Assembly: GCF_000715075.1 (NCBI RefSeq)
Contig: NC_134097.1
Coordinates: 64,141,190 to 64,205,189 of the forward strand
Length of the DNA: 64,000 bases
DNA from: Nicotiana tabacum
Taxonomy: Eukaryota; Streptophyta; Magnoliopsida; Solanales; Solanaceae
Direction of reading: 5' to 3'
Below, one piece after another: positions 57,760 through 64,000 of this stretch. A program made the translations under genes and the position numbers. The notes beneath the pieces were generated by a model that saw only the letters and a program-made list of their open reading frames with translations, was not told the DNA's origin and ran no database searches. Position 1 is the first letter of the stretch. Each line of letters begins with the position of its first letter.

Positions 57760-58425
57760 AAAAGATATACAAATTATACAACAAGAAGAACACCAAGATG
57801 AACAATCTTCAGAACAAAAAATAATATTTGACGCTAATATATTTGAACAAATAAAAGGAAAAGAATTGGATCTAAGCATAGACAAAATATTAGAAGTACC
57901 AACAATAAAGAATTGGTTTAAAAGACAGAAAGAAGAATACTATGTAGTAAGCCAAAGAGAACATATAATAGATTGTAAATACATCAAAGGTAAAGCACAA
58001 ATACCAATTTTAAATAAAAACTACTAAATAAAGAAATACAAGATATAAAAGCAAAAAATCCAATAAAATATGTACACTTAGGAGGAACGGAGATCCTAAT
58101 AAAAGCATGTTTTAGGGAAGGAATAGATACCCCTATAGAAATATACTTGGCAGATGATAGAATTGTACAACCTATAGAAAAGAGTATAATAAGTGCCGTA
58201 AGAGGTAACTTAATATACCAAAAATTTAAATTTATAGTAAGTGCCAACTATTCAGTAGCAATAGATGATAAAAATATAGATAAATCATTAGTGCTATACT
58301 GGAAAATGTCTGGAATAGAATTAGCACCAGGAAGTAAAATATTCACAGCAAGATGTAAAAATCTATATGTTTTAACAACAAAACATAAGATAACAACTAA
58401 AAATAAAATAAATAAAATAAAATAG
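57752..58425 (+). pseudogene. Viral movement protein, right arm
   Basis: ATG at 57,752 overlaps the coat-protein stop. An A-run at 58,016-58,020 is one base shorter than in the left arm, so the frame ends early after PILNKNY. The remaining part (DDRIVQPIEKSIISAVRG onward) is open in another frame to 58,425. The Trp codon that is a stop in the left arm is intact here. Confidence 0.85.
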
Positions 58426-58431
58426 AAAATC

Positions 58432-59018
58432 CATTCGAAAGAATAGTATCAGTTATAGACAACAATGATTACAGTTATACGGAAATGGACATGGAAGAAG
58501 ATTTAGAAATAGTAAAAGAAAGATTAAGCACGTCAAAATGAACAAATAATGAAATGCCAGAAACGTCATCAAGAATAAGTACATCAAGAAGTACATCAAG
58601 AAGAATAAATTATATAACTCCACAAAAATTAATAGAACAAAAAATAGAAGAAATAAACCCACACCATTATTATATAACAGGAATAATGGACCAAAGAAAA
58701 TATTTAATATTAATAAATACAGGGCAGGAAGAGAATTATGTTATAAGAGAATTAATACCGAAACAAGAGATAGTGACAATAGAACAGCAAAATTCAGAAC
58801 TACCAAAAGCGTTAAGAAAAAACGAAGAAACAACTGAAAAAGAATTAATTATTGGAGGAATACCAATATTAATAAATTTTAAAATATATCAAGGCGATAA
58901 AAACATTACACTAGGAATAAAATGGTTAGAAAAAGTCAAACCATATAAATTAGAAGATAGACAATTAACGATAAGTTATGAAAATAAGAAAATAATAATA
59001 AAAAGAACTTTGATATAA
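58432..59018 (+). pseudogene. Viral ORF with degenerate protease-like domain, right arm
   Basis: Same protein as at 52,463-52,996, with LILINTGQEENYV in place of an active D-T-G motif. A TGA at 58,539-58,541 replaces an Arg codon (CGA to TGA). The part after it is open to 59,018. Its TAA overlaps the ATG of the protease-RT frame. Confidence 0.75.
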
Positions 59019-60924
59019 TGCCAAAGATATACATACTTGCCAAGATAATAGTAGAAGGATATTATAATAGATACTATACACCTATGATGGATACAGGAGC
59101 AGAAGCTAACATGTGTAGACATAATTGTTTACCAGAAAGTAAATGGGAAAAGCTAAAAAATCCCATAGTAGTAACAGGATTCAATAATGAGGGAAGTATG
59201 ATAACATACAAAGCAAGAAATATAAAGATACAAATATGGGATAAAATATTAACCATAGAAGAAATATATAGTTATGAATTCACAAATAAAGATATATTAT
59301 TAGGAATGCCATTTTTAGATAAATTATACCCACATATAATAATAAAAACACATTGGTGGTTTACTACCCCGTGTAAACAAAAATTAGGAGCAAAAAGAGT
59401 AAATAATAAAGTAAGAAAAACAACACCCTGGATTAAAGGAAGTGAAAAGATTACCCAAAAATTAGAAAATGTAATACAAAACAACCATAATATAGAGATA
59501 ATCATTTTCTCAATAAATAAAATAAAACTACTGCAAGATAAATTAGAATTACTATATAATGATAATCCACTCCAAGGATGTGAAAAACATAAAACAAAAA
59601 TAAAATTGAACTAATAGATGAAAATAGCATAGTAACACAAAAACCTTTAAAATACAACTTTAATGATTTAACAGAATTTAAAATGCATATAAAGAAATTA
59701 TTAGACAATAAGTACATACAAGAAAGTAATAGTAAACATACTAGCCCGGCATTTACAGTAAATAAGCATAGTGAACAAAAACGAGGAAAAAGCTGTATGG
59801 TTATAGATTATAGAAATTTAAATGCAAAAACAAAAACATATAATTATCTGATACCAAATAAAATACTAAAAATCAGACAAATACAAGGATATAACTATTT
59901 CAGTAAGTTTGATTGTAAATCAGGATTTTACCATTTAAAACTAGAAGACGAATCTAAGATGTTAACAGCATTCACAGTACCACAAGGATTTTATGAATGG
60001 AATGTATTTCCATTTGGATATAAAAATGCACCAGGTAGATATCAACATTTTATGGATAACTACTTTAACCAATTAGAAAATTGTATAATATATATAGACG
60101 ATATACTGTTATACTTTAGAACAGAGAACGAACATATAAAACTACTAGAAAAATTCATACACATTGTAGAAATATCAGGAATAAGTTTAAGTAAAAAGAA
60201 AGCAGAAGTAATGAAAAATCAAATAGAATTTTTAGGTATACAAATAGACAAAAACGGAATAAAAATGCAAACCCATATAGTACAAAAAATAATTAACTTA
60301 AATGAAACACTTGATACAAAAAAGAAGTTACAATCATTTTTAGGATTGGTTAACCAAGTAAGAGAATATATTCCTAAATTAGCAGAAAACTTAAAACCAT
60401 TACAGAGAAAATTAAAAAAGGATATAGAATATCATTTTGACGAAAAGGATAAAATACATATACAGAAGATAAAAAATATGTGTAAAAAATTACCAAAACT
60501 ATATTTCCCAGATGAAAAGAAAAAGTTCACATATATTGTAGAAACTGATTCTAGTGATCACAGCTATGGAGGATTTCTAAAATATAAATATGATAATAAA
60601 AATATTGAACACCATTGTAGATATTATTCAGGATCATACACGGAACCACAAATTAAATGGGAGATAAATAGGAAAGAACTATTTGGATTATATAAATGTT
60701 TGTTAGCATTTGAGCCATATATTGTTTATAACAAGTTTATTGTAAGAACAGATAATACACAAGTAAAATGGTGGATAACACGGAAAGTACAAGATTCAGT
60801 AACTACAAAGGAAATAAGAAGACTTGTATTGAATATACAAAATTTTACATTTACAATTGAAGTAATACGAACTGACAAGAATGTTATTGCAGATTACTTA
60901 TCAAGACAAAAGTACTCAAACTGA
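59018..60924 (+). pseudogene. Viral protease-RT-RNase H polyprotein, right arm
   Basis: Protease part with MMDTGAEANMC and LLGMPFLDKLYPHI. A one-base deletion near 59,604 shifts the frame after KHKTKIK. RT then reads on without interruption from about 59,630: MVIDYRNLNAKT, FSKFDCKSGFYHL, the active-site block IIYIDDILLYF, FLGIQIDKNGIKMQ and SFLGLVNQVREYIPKL. RNase H carries ETDSSDHSYGGF, EINRKELFGLYKCL, RTDNTQVKWW and NVIADYLSRQK, that is D, E, D and D. The stop is at 60,922-60,924. The RT and RNase H part is the best-preserved coding stretch of the viral locus but is cut off from its start by the frameshift. Confidence 0.92.
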
Positions 60925-62089
60925 TGAGAATCAAGAATCGAAAGATATATTTGCAATCCTTACTACCCTATCATTACAGATGGATAGTATGGGCAAAAGA
61001 TTACAACAGCTAGAAAGTCAGCAGCATGACTATAAAAATGCGGAGCTAAGTCGATCGGAAGACTTAAAAATTCCAGAATTAGAAGGAGACGTTGGGAAAC
61101 TCCAAAAAACCCATGACAAAGTTTGTTTACCTACAGCTGCAGGCATAAGCAAACAGGTGAATAAGAAGCTACATACCAATGTAAATTTAAACAACGTATT
61201 TGATAAGCCATTTACATCAAAAAAGCCAAAAGAAGCAATAGCTATAACCCCACAAACTACAACCTATGCTAATAGCCTACACCACAACAAAAAAGTATAT
61301 AACCATATTACTCAAACATATATTGAGAATATATATAAAATTCAGACATTTCTAAACCTAAACCCCAGATCAACTACTACTATAGATCCAATACAAGATT
61401 ATAGAACCCAAAAACTACAGGGATATAATAGGCTAATAGCCCAACCAAAAACAAAAGCCAACCTAGTAAAGACATGTTACAACTACGGACTACTCAGCAC
61501 CATATATACCCACGACGGAGAAGAAATAATTGGAATACCAGAGCTATACAAAGCATTTGTCACCTTCAAAAGAATTACAAAAGGCAACCTATTCTTCATC
61601 AAATTCTATACAGCACCAGCTGAAATACTATATGATGAAATAAAACCCATTATACAGGTGATAAAGATAGGACTAACACGAGATATGATAATACCGGAAG
61701 AAATAGAGAAACAACCGGAGATACAGAAAATGGAGATACCAAGTTTCTATGCCAACAAAAGAATAATTGGTATAACAACTATTATTCAAGAACTAGCTAA
61801 CAATTATCTACAAGGAAATGCTATCTGGAGCTATTATTCCAGAGACCAGTTAATGATATATGCCAACTCAAAAGAACTACGACAAGGAGATATGGATGAA
61901 GTCCAGAAATGGATTTTATCATTATTAAAGCCAGAAATGCAACCAACTACCAGAGCATTGAAAAAAGAATTTATTTCAAACGAGTTATTGACAAGATACT
62001 GCAAACTAGTGGGACACAAATATCCAGACCACATATGTTCAAAGTGCAACGGAGATGATAACTATGTACCAGAAGTCCAACTAGAATAA
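60881..62089 (+). CDS. Transactivator/inclusion-body-like protein, 402 aa, right arm
   Basis: An open frame overlapping the RNase H end by 44 bases in another phase. The true start may be the first Met (MLLQITYQDKSTQTDENQES) or further in. An N-terminal coiled coil (DSMGKRLQQLESQQHD) is followed by a central globular part (GLLSTIYTHDGEEIIGIPEL, AFVTFKRITKGNLFFIKFYT) comparable to the caulimoviral translation transactivator/viroplasmin region. A C-terminal Cys/His cluster (RYCKLVGHKYPDHICSKC) ends it. Related viral proteins assist reinitiation on polycistronic RNA and form inclusion bodies. No interruption is seen in this copy. Confidence 0.75.
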   Translation: MLLQITYQDKSTQTDENQESKDIFAILTTLSLQMDSMGKRLQQLESQQHDYKNAELSRSEDLKIPELEGDVGKLQKTHDKVCLPTAAGISKQVNKKLHTNVNLNNVFDKPFTSKKPKEAIAITPQTTTYANSLHHNKKVYNHITQTYIENIYKIQTFLNLNPRSTTTIDPIQDYRTQKLQGYNRLIAQPKTKANLVKTCYNYGLLSTIYTHDGEEIIGIPELYKAFVTFKRITKGNLFFIKFYTAPAEILYDEIKPIIQVIKIGLTRDMIIPEEIEKQPEIQKMEIPSFYANKRIIGITTIIQELANNYLQGNAIWSYYSRDQLMIYANSKELRQGDMDEVQKWILSLLKPEMQPTTRALKKEFISNELLTRYCKLVGHKYPDHICSKCNGDDNYVPEVQLE

Positions 62090-62149
62090 AGGTATCAGCA
62101 AGAAGACAAATGAAGGAAACAACTATTGAAAACAAATAATGTAAAGGGT

Positions 62150-62345
62150 CGAGTCATGTAAAAAAGTCGTAAAGTAAGAGTCATAATCATGAACAGTAAA
62201 GGTCGTTCATAAATAGTAAGAGTCATGTAAAAAAGTCGTAAAGTAAATAGTAAGAGTCATAATCATGAACAGTAAAGGTCGTTCATGAATAGTAAGAGTC
62301 ATTTGTGAACAGTAGGAGTCGTTTTAATTTTCTATATATATAATG
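62150..62345 (+). promoter_or_regulatory. Viral pregenomic promoter with tandem upstream repeats, right arm
   Basis: Two and a half copies of a 70-80-bp unit containing GTAAAAAAGTCGTAAAGTAA, GAGTCATAATCATGAACAGT and AAAGGTCGTTCAT lie at 62,150-62,320. A TATA box CTATATATATAATG follows at 62,332-62,345. AATAAA at 62,403-62,408 lies shortly downstream of the expected start, as in other plant pararetroviruses. Transcription would run into the third viral copy. Confidence 0.7.
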
Positions 62346-62439
62346 TAAATCCGAGGAAGAAAGGACATCCTCATACTCACCTTCTCTCTCTTATCTTCTC
62401 TCAATAAAATATCTGATTATATACAAACTTCTGAAAGCT

Positions 62440-62499
62440 ATGGAGCATTCAAACGAATTACAAAACCAGGTAAGTTTATTCATAATCATGTTTAACTAA
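62440..62499 (+). CDS. Viral leader short ORF, 19 aa, with embedded splice-donor consensus
   Basis: MEHSNELQNQVSLFIIMFN from the ATG at 62,440 to TAA at 62,497-62,499. The codons CAG GTA AGT form a perfect donor consensus (62,467-62,475). The stop sits at the foot of the leader hairpin, as the short shunt-promoting ORF does in other pararetroviruses. In the left arm the donor is CTG|GTAAGT. Confidence 0.5.
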   Translation: MEHSNELQNQVSLFIIMFN

Positions 62500-62823
62500 A
62501 CTCTTATATTCCTTATAATCTCTTGAATATCATAATTGTTTATCATGTTATAGTACTGTTATAAAGAACATCTTGAGAAAGTTTGCCTGTCTAATAATGC
62601 TGAGAGTAGTTAAGCCCAGACTATGCCATCCTAAAGTGGAAACCAGTAGGCAAGGAAGCCGTTTAGGGGAGTACACAGAGTTGAGGCGCTGTTAGGGTAA
62701 ATGATTGAAGCATGAAAAACATGGTAGTGACCAGAAAAGATTGTTCAGTATAACTTATTAAAATATGATAAACTCTATGATAAACAAAGAGGTTAGAGGG
62801 AATATGTTTAGTAAACACATGAT
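62485..62823 (+). other. Predicted long hairpin in the viral leader, right arm
   Basis: The first part of the leader is a bulged reverse complement of the last part: ATCATGTTT-AACTAAAC pairs with GTTTAGTAAACACATGAT, TATTCCTTATAATCTCTT with AAGAGGTTAGAGGGAATA, and GTTTATCATGTTATA with TATGATAAAC-type sequence further in. The pairing continues, more weakly, to an apical area near 62,650. The leader has no long ORF inside. Confidence 0.7.
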
Positions 62824-62844
62824 AAGGATAAATAGTAAATCTGA

Positions 62845-63063
62845 ATGAACAACCACACGTATTTATTAGAAGAAAATATTGACTACAAAATACTTATATT
62901 ATATATCTTTAACAGACTTAATAACGATGTTAAAAGAAAAATTTATGATATTTTAGTTACTTTTGAAATAATATATGTAATGGAACAAGCATTTACAGAA
63001 CTAATTGTATCACAAGAAATAGATATATTAGATCTATATGAATTAGATTTATATTCAGATTAA
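62845..63063 (+). CDS. Viral small ORF, 72 aa, right arm
   Basis: The predicted protein is the same as at 49,103-49,321, with no change. It starts 22 bases after the hairpin foot. It is acidic with a hydrophobic middle; no membrane segment is convincing. The family is unrecognised. Confidence 0.55.
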   Translation: MNNHTYLLEENIDYKILILYIFNRLNNDVKRKIYDILVTFEIIYVMEQAFTELIVSQEIDILDLYELDLYSD

Positions 63064-63098
63064 TGATCACATATCAAGTTAATAAAATCTGTTTATAA

Positions 63099-63311
63099 AT
63101 GAAACATAACACTTTTCATTACATAAGATTCTATAACACCCAGAAATGGAAACTTCTTAAAAACCTCAGTAATATAAATAGAAAAATAGATTGTGTTAAA
63201 CACAATATTAAAACCTGCAAAGACATAATTAAATATTATGTATCAGCAGGTATACATCGCAGTATTAAAATTAAAATGACCCCCCCCCCCCAAAAAAAAA
63301 AATTGGTATGA
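63099..63311 (+). pseudogene. Viral small ORF, truncated counterpart of the 96-aa ORF
   Basis: The first 46 codons match the left arm. A deletion of about 110 bases near 63,236 then joins to the last bases before the C-run, giving an out-of-frame tail that reads through the C and A runs. Confidence 0.8.
63280..63302 (+). repeat. C12A11 homopolymer pair at the arm/third-copy boundary
   Basis: Twelve C then eleven A directly precede TTGGTATGAATACC, whose TTGGTAT resembles the start of a tRNA-Met primer site. In the left arm the same place reads GACCCCCTCC before the host junction. It marks the point where the circular viral map would close. Confidence 0.8.
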
Positions 63312-64000
63312 ATACCTAAGTATTACAAAAACAAACAAAGCTAGGCTATCTAGATTAATCGATATAATATCTAAAACAAAATATAAATATATTTGCTATC
63401 TTAAAAAGAAAAGATGAATAAAGAAGAGTTCGCATTAGAAGCGAAAACATATGAAAATCCAGAATGATTAAAAATAACAATAATATTTTCCAACTTAGGA
63501 AGAAGATACAAGAAAATAGGAAATAACCTGAACTTAATGTTAGAAAAATAAACTGTAAAACTAGAAGATAGTTTAACCGCAATGGTTAGAATAACAAAAG
63601 AAAACGAAGAAATAGACAGAAAAAGAGAAATAAAAGAAATACAACAACAAGCTAAAGAAAAAATACAACGGATAGAAGAAGTAAAAAACACTAAGATAAC
63701 AGAATTATAAAAAGAATTAGAAATGCTAAAACAGCTATACGCTAATAAACTAAAAGAAAAAGAAAAACGTAAAGAAGAAGAACAAGAGCTAAAACTGACA
63801 AATGAGATAGAAAAGTTCAAATTACAGTTAGAAGAAATACAGGATAATACACCAAAAATAAGCATGAACGAAATAAATGACCAAAGTGATAACGACACAA
63901 ATCTAGGAGAAGACTATTCAGAAACAAGTGAAACATACACAGAACTAATAGAAAAAACGGAAAAGATAAAAACAAATCTAGAAATAAATACAGGAGATAT
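63303..64000 (+). mobile_element. Third pararetrovirus copy, 5' start, head-to-tail with the right arm
   Basis: Viral sequence starts again with a primer-site-like TTGGTATGAATACC and the start of the coat-protein ORF. It differs by several substitutions from the left arm where they overlap (63,776-64,000 against 55,164-54,950), so it is not a copy of that arm. The window ends inside it. Confidence 0.85.
63414..64000 (+). pseudogene. Viral coat-protein ORF, N-terminal part, third copy
   Basis: The ATG at 63,414 opens MNKEEFALEAKTYENPE. A long Lys/Glu-rich coiled coil (KREIKEIQQQAKEKIQRIEE, KEKEKRKEEEQELKLTNEIE) precedes the MNEINDQSDNDTNLGEDYS block. In-frame stops lie at 63,465-63,467 (TGA, a likely Trp), 63,549-63,551 and 63,708-63,710 (both TAA, likely Gln). 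It supplies the N-terminal part of ORF1 that both other arms lack. Confidence 0.8.

Larger units (their letters stand above)
56572..63291 (+). mobile_element. Endogenous pararetrovirus, right arm of the inverted repeat
   Basis: Same order of viral blocks as the left arm but on the plus strand: coat protein (5' end missing), movement protein, protease-like ORF, protease-RT-RNase H, transactivator-like ORF, promoter, leader and small ORFs. It begins inside the coat-protein frame at about 56,572. It keeps the RNase H region that the left arm lost. It ends in a run of 12 C, then 11 A, and passes into the start of a third viral copy. Confidence 0.92.

Overview
The window is repeat-dense nuclear DNA from a dicot plant. 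I infer Solanaceae, most likely Nicotiana or a relative, from the Del/Tekay, Ogre and Tat-type Ty3/gypsy elements together with a fragmented endogenous pararetrovirus of the tobacco vein clearing virus (Solendovirus) type. I see no intact host gene, tRNA or rRNA. Nearly all sequence belongs to nested, decayed LTR retrotransposons (about 1-48,755) and integrated viral DNA (about 48,756-64,000), apart from a 1.4-kb spacer inside the viral locus. Family names are recalled from protein motifs, not from a search.

Layout. 1-7,623: 3' half of a plus-strand Ogre/Tat element (integrase remnant, repeat-rich 3' UTR, complete 4.8-kb 3' LTR). 7,624-28,458: a plus-strand Tat element (LTR remnant, PBS, gag-pro scraps, RT, two RNase H domains, integrase, repeat-rich 3' UTR). 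It is split by a complete 10.8-kb Del/Tekay chromovirus (9,463-20,245) and by a 2.8-kb solo LTR (25,076-27,887) with a perfect 5-bp target-site duplication. 28,459-48,755: a minus-strand Ogre-like element (5' LTR remnant, extra ORF1, gag, protease, probable intron, RT-RNase H, integrase, 3' UTR repeats, 3' LTR), followed by a second ORF1/5' UTR piece that shares its LTR.

48,756-64,000: pararetroviral DNA. Two nearly identical arms of 6.4 and 6.7 kb lie in inverted orientation around a 1.4-kb non-viral spacer with a TATA box and a spliced-looking retroelement gene fragment. The right arm runs head-to-tail into the start of a third copy. Each arm carries coat-protein, movement-protein, protease/RT/RNase H and transactivator-like reading frames, a repeat-containing promoter, a leader predicted to form a roughly 340-nt hairpin, and two small ORFs. 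Every copy is broken, and the two main arms are broken at different places.

Most notable non-genic signals: (1) a short structured module built around ATACGTAGGC that recurs in each non-coding interval of the Ogre-type elements, with different but still pairing hairpin arms; (2) arrays of GC-rich hairpins at the same LTR position in two chromovirus families but with unrelated arm sequences; (3) many premature stops of CAG-to-TAG type, fitting CHG-methylation decay; (4) the long inverted repeat of viral DNA, a plausible small-RNA source.
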